The notes beneath the pieces are model-generated. The model was not told where the DNA came from. It was given only the letters and a program-made list of their open reading frames with translations, and ran no database searches. A stretch of 13,890 nt of DNA from CAYXDO01 sp964463485. Lineage in GTDB: Bacteria > Myxococcota > Kuafuiibacteriia > Kuafuiibacteriales > Kuafuiibacteriaceae. Made by a program: the position numbers and the translations under genes. The stretch lies in contig CAYXDO010000234.1 of assembly GCA_964463485.1 (NCBI GenBank), positions 1-13,890 on the forward strand, read 5' to 3'. Below, piece by piece: positions 7,636-13,890 of this stretch. Positions within the stretch are counted from its first letter, which is position 1. The number at the start of each line of letters is the position of its first letter.

Positions 7636-7780
7636 GGGGTGCCCTTCCTCGCCGGTAATGCCGAGCGTGACCATCGGTCGTTCGGGCGGGATGGGCTCGA
7701 GCTTCGTCAACGCGCCGCGGCGAAGAACGATCTTCACGCGCAAAGTGGCCATTTGACCAGCTTCGGGCGACAGGTGGCGG

Positions 7781-8257
7781 ATGGCCTCGGCCCGCGCCGC
7801 ATCCGCGAAGACCACGAAGTCGAAGATCAAGGCTCGGAAAATCCGAAAAGCCTCGACGCGAAAAAAGCCGACACGAAAAAAGCCGACGCGAAAAAAGCCG
7901 CGGGAGCCGATCCCGCACGCGTGGACCGAGCTCGCCAAGGAGGTCCCGTTCGGGCCGCTGTTCTTTTTGGAGAAGCTCGCGGACTTCGTTCGCGACAAGT
8001 CGCCGAGCCCCGACGAAGGGCTGCCGCTGGTCCACCTGCATTTGGCCGACGGCGAAGTGCTCGACCTGAGTCACGTGATCGGGATGGGCGATCACTTCGC
8101 GGCCTTCGCCGTCTATGAAGGCTCCGAGTCCCCCAACGAAAAGTTACGGACCGAGCTCGTGCCGTTCGAGATGATCATCCGGATCAGCGTGAGGGCGCCG
8201 GAGTCTGCGCAGCCGCAGATTGGGTTCAAGCTGGAAGCGCAGGCGCCGACGGTGTGA
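7781..8257 (+). CDS. Hypothetical protein with Lys/Arg-rich histone-like N-terminal tail
   Basis: The protein has 158 residues. Residues 1-41 are strongly basic and end in three exact TRKKP repeats (26-40), coded by a 15-bp DNA repeat at about 7857-7901. The remainder is a compact domain: PFGPLFFLEKLADFVRD (56-72), the beta-rich stretch LVHLHLADGEVLDLSHVIGM (83-102), and ELVPFEMIIRISVR (125-138). The DGE turn followed by a closing strand pair suggests a small beta-barrel, possibly Sm-like, but I recognise no named family. A basic tail on a small domain suggests nucleic-acid binding; this is inference. The ATG has AGGTGG just upstream, slightly close. It is divergent from the kinase across about 160 bp, which should contain both promoters, and convergent with dut. 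Most codons end in G or C, as in neighbouring genes. Confidence 0.75.
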   Translation: MASARAASAKTTKSKIKARKIRKASTRKKPTRKKPTRKKPREPIPHAWTELAKEVPFGPLFFLEKLADFVRDKSPSPDEGLPLVHLHLADGEVLDLSHVIGMGDHFAAFAVYEGSESPNEKLRTELVPFEMIIRISVRAPESAQPQIGFKLEAQAPTV

Positions 8258-8268
8258 CTGGCCGCGAA

Positions 8269-8290
8269 GCTCAGGCTGCTCAGCCTCAGC
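8269..8290. terminator. Hairpin between convergent genes
   Basis: GCTCAGGCT and AGCCTCAGC form a 9-bp stem with one mismatch and a 4-base loop. It lies between the end of the basic-tail gene (8257) and the dut stop (8286-8288), overlapping the latter. There is no T-run. A bidirectional 3'-end role is plausible but unproven. Confidence 0.35.
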
Positions 8291-8720
8291 CTGTGTGTCC
8301 GAAGCCGCCTTGTCCTCGGTCGCTTGGGCCCAACACCTCGACCCTGGCGAGGGCGACTCGCTCCACTTTGGCGATCACGAGCTGTGCGATTCGATCTCCT
8401 GGGGCGAGCTCGAACGCGTGCTGTCCGAGGTTCACGAGGAGGACCTTGAGCTCGCCGCGGTAGTCCGCGTCGATCGTTCCGGGCGCGTTCAACACGGTGA
8501 CGCCGTGCTTCCACGCCAGGCCCGAGCGGGGCCTGATCTGAGCTTCGAAGCCGTCGGGCAGCTCGATCGCGAGGCCCGTGGGCACGAGCGCTCGTTGCTG
8601 TGGATCGATCCGCGCGGGCTCCGAGGCGATGAGGTCGAGCCCCGCGGATCCCGCGGTTTGATACGCGGGAAGCGGAAGCTCCGGTCGCCCCGGGAGCACG
8701 CGGATCTTCACCTCGGTCAC
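8286..8720 (-). CDS. dut: dUTP diphosphatase (dUTPase)
   Basis: The enzyme hydrolyses dUTP to dUMP and pyrophosphate, keeping uracil out of DNA and supplying dUMP for dTMP synthesis. It is a homotrimer in the cytoplasm. All five trimeric dUTPase motifs are present (numbered from the GTG at 8720): AGSAGLDL 23-30, RPRSGLA 63-69, NAPGTIDADYRGE 78-90 with the expected catalytic Asp84, GDRIAQLV 108-115, and the glycine-rich end RGQGGFGHTG 135-144 that closes over the nucleotide. At 144 residues the length is normal. The frame also runs upstream to a TTG at 8759 inside the pnp end. I prefer GTG 8720 because MTEVKIRVL matches a usual dUTPase start and leaves a 16-bp gap after the pnp stop, but no good ribosome-binding site decides this. 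It is probably co-transcribed with pnp. Confidence 0.95.
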   Translation of the reverse strand: MTEVKIRVLPGRPELPLPAYQTAGSAGLDLIASEPARIDPQQRALVPTGLAIELPDGFEAQIRPRSGLAWKHGVTVLNAPGTIDADYRGELKVLLVNLGQHAFELAPGDRIAQLVIAKVERVALARVEVLGPSDRGQGGFGHTG

Positions 8721-8736
8721 AGGGCGGGAAGCGGTC

Positions 8737-10848
8737 TCAGTCGGAGACCTGCTGACCAATGGCGGCTTTGCGGGAGAGGCGGATCTTGCCGTTGCGGTCG
8801 ATCGACAGCACCTTCACGATCACCTCGTCTCCCTCGCGCACGACCTCTTCGACGTTGGCGACCTTTCGGTCGGCGAGCTCGGAGATGTGCAATAGACCGT
8901 CGGTGCCCGGGAAGATCTCGACGAAGGCGCCGAACTCGGCCACCTTGCGCACGGTACCCAAGTAGATCTTGTCGACCTCGGGCTCGCGCGTGATGTCTTT
9001 GATCAGCCGCAGGGCCTTCTCGACGGCGCTCGAATCGGACGACGCGATGCTCACCGTGCCGTCGTCATCGACGTCCATGGCCACGCCGGTCTTGGCGATG
9101 ATGTCCTTGATGATCTTGCCGCCTGGTCCGATGACATCTTTGATCTTCTCGACCTTGATCTTGATCTTGGTGATACGCGGCGCCCACTTCGAGATCTCCG
9201 CGCGCGGCGTGGAGATCGTCTCGGACATCTTGTCGAGGATGTGCAGGCGCCCGCGGCGGGCCTGATCGAGGGCTCGCTCGAGGGTCTCGCGGCTGACGCC
9301 GGTGAGCTTGATGTCCATCTGGACCGCGGTGACGCCGTTGCGCGTGCCGCAGACCTTGAAGTCCATGTCGCCGAGGTGGTCTTCGTCGCCGAGGATGTCG
9401 GAGAGCACGGCGATCTTGCCGTCTTGTTCGATGAGGCCCATCGCGATTCCGGCGGCCATCGCCTTGATGGGCACGCCCGCGTCGAGCATGGAGAGCGTCC
9501 CGCCGCAGACGGTCGCCATGGACGACGAGCCGTTCGACTCGGTGACCTCGGAGACGATGCGGATCACGTACGGGAAGTCTTCCTGGCTCGGCATGAGCCG
9601 CTCGAGGGCGCGCTCGGCGAGCGAGCCGTGGCCGATCTCGCGGCGTCCTGGGGATCGGAGGGGCTTCACTTCGCCGACCGAGTAGGGCGGGAAGTTGTAG
9701 TGCAGGAGGAAGCGCTTGAAGGAGCTGCCTTCGAGGCTCTCCATACGCTGCTCGTCTTGGCGAGTGCCGAGCGTGGTGGTGACCACGGCCTGCGTCTCGC
9801 CGCGCTGGAACAACGCGGACCCGTGAACTCGGGGCAACAGGCCGGCGGCGCAGGTGACGTCGCGGATCTCGTCGTGCTTGCGACCGCCGATGCGGACGCC
9901 GTCGTGAACGATCATGCGACGCACAGCGAGCCACTTGAGCTCCTCGAACGCCGAGTTGATGTGGGAGGCATGAGCCGCGACCTTCTCGGGGCCCCACTCG
10001 GCGCCGAGCTTCTCGGTGACCTCCGCCAACGCGGCGTCGACCGCGGCGTAGCGCGCGGCCTTCTCGGCGATGCCGATCGCCTTCATCAGAGGCGCGGTGC
10101 CGAGCTCGTTGACGCGGGTCTTGACCTCGTCCGCAGCGTCGATCGCCGCAACAGGCCGCTTCGGCTTGCCGTGTGTCTTCTGCAGCTCGTTTTGAAGATC
10201 GATGAACGGCTGCACGGAAGCGTGCGCGAAGAGCAGCGCATCGACGATCGCCGCCTCCGAAACTTCAGCCGCGCCGCCCTCCACCATCGTGATGGCGGAC
10301 TTGCTGCACGCGACGAAGAGGTCGAGATCACTCTTGGCGCGCTCTTCCTGGCCGGGATTGGCCACGAGCTGCCCGTTGATCCGACCCACACGCACCGCGC
10401 CGATCGGGCCCGCGAACGGAATGTCCGACAGCGTCAGCGCGAACGAAGCGCCGTTGAGCGCCGCGACGTCGGACGGATAGGCCGGGTCGAAGCTCATGAC
10501 GGTCGCGATCACTTGCGTGTCGAGCCTCCAACCCTCGGGGAAGAGCGGCCGGATGGATCGATCGATGATGCGCGACATGAGCGTCTCGTGGTCGCGCGGA
10601 CGCCCTTCGCGTTTGTAGAACCCGCCGGGGATCATGCCCGCGGCGAAGGTCTTCTCGATGTAGTCGCAGGTCAGGGGCAGGAAGTCGGCGTTGGGCCTCG
10701 GCTTGGGCGCCGCGCAGGCGGTGGCCAACACGACGGTGTCGCCGAAGGAGACGTAGGCGGAGCCATGCGCTTGTTTGGCGATGTAGCCGACGTCGAAGGT
10801 CATCTCCTTGGTGCCGAAGGTGACTGTTTTGGTGAATGGTTCGGTCAT
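8737..10848 (-). CDS. pnp: Polynucleotide phosphorylase
   Basis: PNPase degrades RNA 3' to 5' phosphorolytically, releasing nucleoside diphosphates. It acts as a trimer and in many bacteria partners RNase E or helicases in the degradosome. The 703 residues match the family length. Two RNase PH domains (about 12-145 and 320-540) flank a helical region. A KH domain with the GPGGKIIKDI core lies near 570, and an S1 domain (from about residue 631, GTVRKVAEFGAFVEIFPG to KIRLSRKAA) closes the protein. The ATG at 10848 has only a weak purine-rich ribosome-binding site. Just before it lies a strong tetraloop hairpin, with a longer stem further upstream. rpsO precedes it by 317 bp and dut follows, so an rpsO-pnp(-dut) transcript is likely. 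E. coli has the same rpsO-pnp order and autoregulates pnp through leader cleavage. Confidence 0.98.
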   Translation of the reverse strand: MTEPFTKTVTFGTKEMTFDVGYIAKQAHGSAYVSFGDTVVLATACAAPKPRPNADFLPLTCDYIEKTFAAGMIPGGFYKREGRPRDHETLMSRIIDRSIRPLFPEGWRLDTQVIATVMSFDPAYPSDVAALNGASFALTLSDIPFAGPIGAVRVGRINGQLVANPGQEERAKSDLDLFVACSKSAITMVEGGAAEVSEAAIVDALLFAHASVQPFIDLQNELQKTHGKPKRPVAAIDAADEVKTRVNELGTAPLMKAIGIAEKAARYAAVDAALAEVTEKLGAEWGPEKVAAHASHINSAFEELKWLAVRRMIVHDGVRIGGRKHDEIRDVTCAAGLLPRVHGSALFQRGETQAVVTTTLGTRQDEQRMESLEGSSFKRFLLHYNFPPYSVGEVKPLRSPGRREIGHGSLAERALERLMPSQEDFPYVIRIVSEVTESNGSSSMATVCGGTLSMLDAGVPIKAMAAGIAMGLIEQDGKIAVLSDILGDEDHLGDMDFKVCGTRNGVTAVQMDIKLTGVSRETLERALDQARRGRLHILDKMSETISTPRAEISKWAPRITKIKIKVEKIKDVIGPGGKIIKDIIAKTGVAMDVDDDGTVSIASSDSSAVEKALRLIKDITREPEVDKIYLGTVRKVAEFGAFVEIFPGTDGLLHISELADRKVANVEEVVREGDEVIVKVLSIDRNGKIRLSRKAAIGQQVSD

Positions 10849-10864
10849 TTTCCGTTTCTCTTTG

Positions 10865-10890
10865 CCGCGACCGGATCGCTCCGGCCGCGG
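10865..10890 (-). promoter_or_regulatory. pnp leader hairpin with a GNRA tetraloop
   Basis: On the minus-strand RNA, CCGCGGCCGGA pairs with UCCGGUCGCGG: ten Watson-Crick pairs plus one G-U, closed by GCGA, a GNRA-class loop. It ends 16 bases before the pnp ATG and so sits beside the ribosome-binding region. No U-run follows, so it is not a terminator. A role in translation control or mRNA stability is inferred. Confidence 0.6.
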
Positions 10891-10966
10891 GTTGAGAGGC
10901 CCGGCGACGCTCGAAGGGGCGGGATGTACTGGGAAGGCGTGAACCGCCGAGGGGAGAAAGTTAGTG

Positions 10967-11055
10967 GATCGATCAATGAGCCAAGCAGGGAAGAAAGCGC
11001 GGTTCGGATGGCTCTAAAAAGACGCAAAACACCCTGCTCAGCTCATTGCCCGATC
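10967..11055 (-). promoter_or_regulatory. Long imperfect stem in the rpsO-pnp spacer, RNase III-type processing site
   Basis: Arms of 24 bases (10967-10990 and 11032-11055) enclose a 41-base loop. In the minus-strand transcript, 20 positions are Watson-Crick, three are G-U and one is mismatched. All three non-canonical pairs become G-U only on the strand that carries rpsO and pnp, which suggests selection on the RNA. Two helical turns of duplex is what RNase III needs. In E. coli a similar stem between rpsO and pnp is cut by RNase III, and PNPase then removes it to repress its own synthesis. The rest of the 317-bp spacer has no ORF I can support. Confidence 0.6.
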
Positions 11056-11165
11056 GACCAACCTCCACCTCCGCCTCGACTTCGATCATCATCGACGATC
11101 CGCCGTCCGAGGTCTAGCCCGCGGCCACCGAAAGCGAGCGGTCGCGCGAAAGCCTCAGGTTCCAG

Positions 11166-11435
11166 CTACTTGCGGAGTCCGAGGGTGACGATCAGGGCTT
11201 TGTACCGTTCCTCGTTCTCGCGCTTCAAATAGTCGAGCATTCGTCGGCGTCGGCCGACCAGTCGCAGGAGCCCCCGACGGCCGTGGTGGTCGTTGGTGTG
11301 CGCCTTGAAGTGGTCGGAGAGCCCGTTGATGCGGTTCGTCAGGAGCGCGACCTGCACCTCGGGGCTGCCCGTGTCGACGGCAGCTCGTCCATGTTTTTGA
11401 ATGATTTCGGTCTTTTGGGACTTAGTTAGGGGCAT
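11166..11435 (-). CDS. rpsO: 30S ribosomal protein S15
   Basis: S15 is a primary 16S rRNA-binding protein that nucleates the platform of the 30S subunit and contacts the 50S subunit. The 89 residues are the standard length. Recognised segments are DTGSPEVQVALLTNRINGL, the conserved three-way-junction-binding part HFKAHTNDHHGRRGLL, and the basic end RRRRMLDYLKRENEERYKAL. The ATG at 11435 is preceded by AAGAGG (11441-11446) at good spacing. It has its own promoter upstream and is followed by pnp. S15 represses its own translation in several bacteria through leader structures; only about 36 bases separate the predicted transcription start from the ATG here, leaving little room for a complex leader. 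Confidence 0.98.
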   Translation of the reverse strand: MPLTKSQKTEIIQKHGRAAVDTGSPEVQVALLTNRINGLSDHFKAHTNDHHGRRGLLRLVGRRRRMLDYLKRENEERYKALIVTLGLRK

Positions 11436-11479
11436 TTTGGCCTCTTATCGTTTCGAGCCGAGAGGGCCCGAGCGGGTCG

Positions 11480-11509
11480 AAACTAGAACCCGGGATCGAG
11501 CGCTGTCAA
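11480..11509 (-). promoter_or_regulatory. Sigma-70-type promoter of rpsO
   Basis: The minus strand shows a consensus -35 TTGACA (11504-11509), an 18-base spacer and a -10-like TAGTTT (11480-11485). The start would fall near 11472, about 36 bases before the rpsO ATG. The -10 match is only moderate. Confidence 0.55.
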
Positions 11510-11515
11510 CAGCGC
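11500..11515. promoter_or_regulatory. Perfect 16-bp palindrome covering the rpsO -35 box
   Basis: GCGCTGTCAACAGCGC has exact 7-base arms around CA, and the TTGACA box lies in its centre. A repressor binding here would block RNA polymerase. The spacing does not fit a LexA box (CTGT-N8-ACAG), since only two bases separate CTGT and ACAG. The binding protein is unknown. Confidence 0.45.
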
Positions 11516-11571
11516 ACAGCGGTCGGGAGCGCCTTGCCCGACGCGGGCGCGCCTGCGGCGGGCCGGTGCGC

Positions 11572-12546
11572 CTAGCGGTGTTCCGTCGGAGGAGGCGGAA
11601 TCAGCACGCAGGCGTAGGCAAGCCCGCGGTCGAGCTCGCCGGACGCTGCGGCGTCGAGGTCGTCGCTGGATCGCTCGGCGAATGCGACGGCCACCACCTG
11701 GCGGCCGTGCGCGACGACCAGCGGATCGCCGGATCGGAAGGGTCCGCGCAACACGTGGAGCTGATCGGGCCGGAGCGGCCGGCCGTGGGCGACGTACGCG
11801 AGGGCCTCACCGTCGACGCTGATCGCGGGCAGGTGCCCGAGCGCGTCGAACGTCGAGATCGCTCCGCGAACCGAGTCGCCCTCGCGAGCGATCTCCTCGA
11901 GCTTCACTGCGGCTGAAACCGCAAACGGCCCGACCGAGGTCCTTCGAAGCGCGGTGAGGTGCCCGGGCAACAAAAGCGCCGCGGCGAGGTCGACGCCCAG
12001 CGTGCGGACGTACGTGCCCTTGGCGACCTCACACGCGAGCTCGACCGAGACCTCGGAGCCTTCACGCGTGAGCGAGTTGATCTCGAGCGAACGCACGAAG
12101 ATCTTCCGAACTGGCCGTTCGACGTCTTCGCCCCGCCGGGCCTTGCGGTGAAGCCGCTCGCCGTCGACCCGCACGGCCGAGTAGGCCGGCACACGTTGCT
12201 CGATCTCCCCGACGAAACGAGCCGCGGCCGCCCTCACGTCCTCGATCGACAGGTCTGGGACGTCGCGCGCCTCCGTGGTGCGCCCGTCGGCGTCCTCCGT
12301 GTCCGTGGAGCGACCGAGCCTCAACGTGGCCTCGTACGTCTTGTCCTCGGCCTCGAGGAAGCGACCGATACGCGTCGCAGCTCCGAGCGTGATGACGAGG
12401 AGCCCCGTCGCCATCGGATCGAGCGTTCCGGTATGCCCGACCTCGCGCTGCCCGACCAGGCGGCGCACGCGACCCACGACGTCGTGGCTCGTCCAACCCG
12501 CGGGCTTGTCGACGAGCAGAACGGCGGAAACGAGCGGGCCGCGCAT
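11572..12546 (-). CDS. truB: tRNA pseudouridine(55) synthase
   Basis: TruB converts U55 in the T-loop of most tRNAs to pseudouridine and also acts as a tRNA folding chaperone. The catalytic motif GHTGTLDPMATG (38-49) contains the nucleophile Asp43. Further family blocks are KTYEATLRLGRSTDTEDADG (about 69-88), PAYSAVRVDGERLHRKARRG (about 119-138) and GTYVRTLGVDLA (about 175-186). A C-terminal PUA-like part follows (SVDGEALAYVAHGRPL, PLVVAHGRQVVAVA). At 324 residues the length is typical. The ATG overlaps the rbfA stop by one base (TGATG), so translation is probably coupled. A gap of 136 bp with the rpsO promoter lies downstream. Confidence 0.97.
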   Translation of the reverse strand: MRGPLVSAVLLVDKPAGWTSHDVVGRVRRLVGQREVGHTGTLDPMATGLLVITLGAATRIGRFLEAEDKTYEATLRLGRSTDTEDADGRTTEARDVPDLSIEDVRAAAARFVGEIEQRVPAYSAVRVDGERLHRKARRGEDVERPVRKIFVRSLEINSLTREGSEVSVELACEVAKGTYVRTLGVDLAAALLLPGHLTALRRTSVGPFAVSAAVKLEEIAREGDSVRGAISTFDALGHLPAISVDGEALAYVAHGRPLRPDQLHVLRGPFRSGDPLVVAHGRQVVAVAFAERSSDDLDAAASGELDRGLAYACVLIPPPPTEHR

Positions 12547-12974
12547 CAGTCGTGAGGTCGAGGATCCGCTTCGTCTTCGACCCGCTGGGCCGCCGGAGCT
12601 TCCGCGGCGATCTCTTTGAGCACGGTCTCGATACGCGCGCCGCGCTCGATGCTGTCGTCGAGCTCGAAGGTGAGCTCCGGAGCGAATCGAAGACCCAAGC
12701 GCTGAGTCACTTCGCGCCGAATGACTCCGGCCGCCGACTTCAAGCCTCGCAACGCCTCCTTGATGCCGTCCTCGTCGCCGTAGGTCGAGATGAAGACCTT
12801 GGCGTGCTCGAGATCAGAAGTGATGCGCACTTCGGTCACGGTGATCATGGCGCGCGTGAGCCGCGGGTCTTTGACCGTGCCGTCGCTGAGCAAGCGAGCG
12901 AGCTCCTCGCGCATGGCCTCTTGAACACGCGAGGGACGAGCGGATCCGGAGCCACGACCTTGCCGTTGGGCCAT
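12546..12974 (-). CDS. rbfA: 30S ribosome-binding factor RbfA
   Basis: RbfA is a KH-like protein that binds immature 30S subunits, promotes 16S rRNA 5'-end maturation and is needed for cold adaptation in E. coli. The 142 residues contain the family blocks RPSRVQEAMREELARLL near the N-terminus, MITVTEVRITSDLEHAKVFI (about 43-62) and LRFAPELTFELDDSIERGAR (about 94-113), with an acidic low-complexity tail. The ATG at 12974 has no strong ribosome-binding site. rbfA and truB are commonly neighbours with infB and nusA; here the plus-strand DNA upstream does not carry infB, so this group is separated from the usual nusA-infB part or begins a new operon. Confidence 0.95.
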   Translation of the reverse strand: MAQRQGRGSGSARPSRVQEAMREELARLLSDGTVKDPRLTRAMITVTEVRITSDLEHAKVFISTYGDEDGIKEALRGLKSAAGVIRREVTQRLGLRFAPELTFELDDSIERGARIETVLKEIAAEAPAAQRVEDEADPRPHD

Positions 12975-13210
12975 ACCGAGACACGTGCACGAGATGCGAG
13001 CAACTGTCGACGACTCTCGCGTCGAGTTGTCTGGAGGCTACGCATGGCCCATGCTGAGCTTGCTGACGGCCATGAGCGAGACGTGGGTCGATTGGTCCGA
13101 GGGTCTTAGGTGATTCAGGCCGCTGCGCTCGCGTTCGTCATACTCTCCGCCGACGCCTCGCGCTGCCGACCCGGCGTGTCTGAGCCGACCTACCAAGGCA
13201 TCCCTCGAAC

Positions 13211-13453
13211 GTGGCCAACTCGGAGCTAGCGGCTGCTGCCCGGCGCATCAAGAGCACGAACCGGTTGGGCCTCGCCGAGCTCGCCAGCCGAGTCGGTATG
13301 GGCGAGATCACCGCGATTCGAATTGCCGGAGCGATGTCTGAGTCTGTCGAGCTCGTGACCGCGCTAGAGCGTCGCCTGAAGGTCGAGCCTCTTCCCGCCG
13401 TTCGAGGCCAGATCGAGGAAGCGCTGTCTTCGCTTCGCGGCCTGGAGCGCTGA
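13211..13453 (+). CDS. Short HEAT-like helical protein or gene fragment
   Basis: This is an 80-residue frame from a GTG, starting VANSELAAAARRIKSTNR. The stretch ELVTALERRLKVEPLPAVRG, then QIEEALSSL, looks like a HEAT repeat (helix, turn with paired prolines, VR, second helix ending in AL), and an earlier helix pair precedes it. Most codons end in G or C. No good ribosome-binding site is seen. Directly upstream in another frame, GTG 13110 opens a short peptide with an exported-looking start (IQAAALAFVILSADAS), which stops at 13229 after running into this ORF. Together they may be the two halves of one frameshifted gene for an exported HEAT-like protein. It is divergent from rbfA. Function is unknown. 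Confidence 0.45.
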   Translation: MANSELAAAARRIKSTNRLGLAELASRVGMGEITAIRIAGAMSESVELVTALERRLKVEPLPAVRGQIEEALSSLRGLER

Positions 13454-13530
13454 AGAGCACCCTGCCCTTTTGAAGTGAGTAACGAGCAGACCAAGCCGTC
13501 GAACCCTGGCTATCGGGCTAGGAGCGAGTT

Positions 13531-13719
13531 TCAAGGTTGAACCTCGAACCTCGTCACCGCGTCCCAGTCCTGGGGCGTCTGCGTTGGGACGAAGGCCACG
13601 CCGGCCGCGCCGCCGTTCCCGACGTCGTGGCCATTTTCCGTCGAGTATCGGATGTCTGACTCGGAGGTCTGAATCGGAGGTCTGAATCGGAGGTCTAAAT
13701 CGGATGTCTGAATCGGAGG
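13531..13719 (-). CDS. C-terminal end of an uncharacterised protein entering from the right, partial
   Basis: On the minus strand one frame reads YSTENGHDVGNGGAAGVAFV, then PTQTPQDWDAVTRFEVQP, and stops with TGA at 13531-13533. Most of its codons end in G or C, as in core genes, and the composition is protein-like. Upstream it passes into the 13-bp repeat, where it stays open until an in-frame TGA at 13720-13722. That stop results from one A-to-T change in a repeat unit; beyond it the frame is open again to the window edge. So this is probably the true end of a gene whose 3' part has been invaded by the repeat, and possibly a pseudogene. No family is recognised. Confidence 0.4.
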   Translation of the reverse strand, partial: PPIQTSDLDLRFRPPIQTSESDIRYSTENGHDVGNGGAAGVAFVPTQTPQDWDAVTRFEVQP

Positions 13720-13890
13720 TCAGACTCGGATGTCTGACTCGGATGTCTGACTCGGATGTCTGACTCGGATGTCTGACTCGGATGTCTGAATCGGATGTCT
13801 GACTCGGATGTCTGACTCGGATGTCTGACTCGGAGGTCTGACTCGGATGTCTGACTCGGATGTCTGACTCGGATGTCTGACTCGGATGTC
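13648..13890. repeat. 13-bp tandem repeat array, at least 18.7 copies
   Basis: The unit TCGGATGTCTGAC repeats 18 full times plus nine bases with no insertion or deletion and runs off the window. Variants cluster toward the left: units 2-4, 6 and 15 have GGAGG for GGATG, several end in GAA, and unit 4 has TAA. The right side is nearly uniform. That gradient fits growth by slippage with older units at the left edge. Because 13 is not a multiple of 3, each plus frame meets TGA every third unit. The consensus minus strand has no stop and would encode a 13-residue repeat (DIRVRHPSQTSES). Confidence 0.95.

Noticed and set aside
8721..8759. Longer dut start at TTG 8759
   Set aside because: It overlaps the end of pnp and adds residues outside the dUTPase fold; GTG 8720 fits the family, although no ribosome-binding site settles it.
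9241..11232. 663-residue plus-strand open frame opposite pnp and into rpsO
   Set aside because: It is antisense to the conserved pnp and rpsO genes with matching wobble phase; its composition is typical of a high-GC shadow frame.
11500..11515. LexA (SOS) box
   Set aside because: CTGT and ACAG are two bases apart instead of the eight of the E. coli-type box.
13648..13890. CRISPR array
   Set aside because: The 13-bp units are directly adjacent with no spacers and no cas gene is present; it is a simple tandem repeat.
1..13890. tRNA or rRNA genes
   Set aside because: No segment was recognised with tRNA-like arms or conserved rRNA sequence on either strand; a covariance-model scan would be needed to be certain.

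Overview
The window looks like chromosomal DNA from a high-GC myxobacterium (Myxococcota; probably Polyangia or a relative). The main reasons are a very large Ser/Thr protein kinase with a proline-rich linker, a transmembrane segment and a C-terminal formylglycine-generating-enzyme-like (SUMF1) domain, strong G/C preference at third codon positions in the housekeeping genes, and several decayed insertion sequences. The phylum assignment is inference from gene content, not a sequence match.

Layout. Positions 1-3530 are accessory DNA. This part holds the end of a possible REP-type transposase, a 65-bp tandem repeat that resembles an insertion-sequence end, and a visibly lower-GC minus-strand pair (an HExxH metallopeptidase-like protein followed 6 bp later by an exported beta-propeller-like protein). 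It then has two small overlapping plus-strand ORFs and the C-terminal third of an IS4/Tn5-type transposase. The transposase remnant abuts a broken DUF4920-like gene. Positions 3720-7622 (minus) carry the kinase-SUMF1 protein, and a hypothetical gene with a lysine/arginine-rich tail (7781-8257, plus) is transcribed divergently from it.

Positions 8286-12974 are a conserved minus-strand housekeeping block read in the order rbfA, truB, rpsO, pnp, dut: 30S maturation, tRNA U55 pseudouridylation, ribosomal protein S15, polynucleotide phosphorylase and dUTPase. rbfA and truB overlap by one base (TGATG). rpsO has its own recognisable promoter, whose -35 box sits inside a 16-bp palindrome. The 317-bp rpsO-pnp gap holds a long imperfect stem and, just before the pnp start, an 11-bp stem with a GCGA tetraloop. 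This matches the architecture of the E. coli rpsO-pnp leader that RNase III cleaves for PNPase autoregulation.

Positions 13110-13890 hold an 80-residue HEAT-like ORF (plus), the C-terminal end of a minus-strand protein that enters from the right, and a strictly periodic 13-bp tandem repeat (18.7 copies) that runs off the window.

No wholly new defence or biosynthetic system can be demonstrated here. The best leads are the pnp leader structures, the rpsO operator-like palindrome, the 13-bp satellite invading the end of a gene, the homopolymer frameshift in the metallopeptidase, and the accessory metallopeptidase/propeller pair lying between mobile-element remnants.
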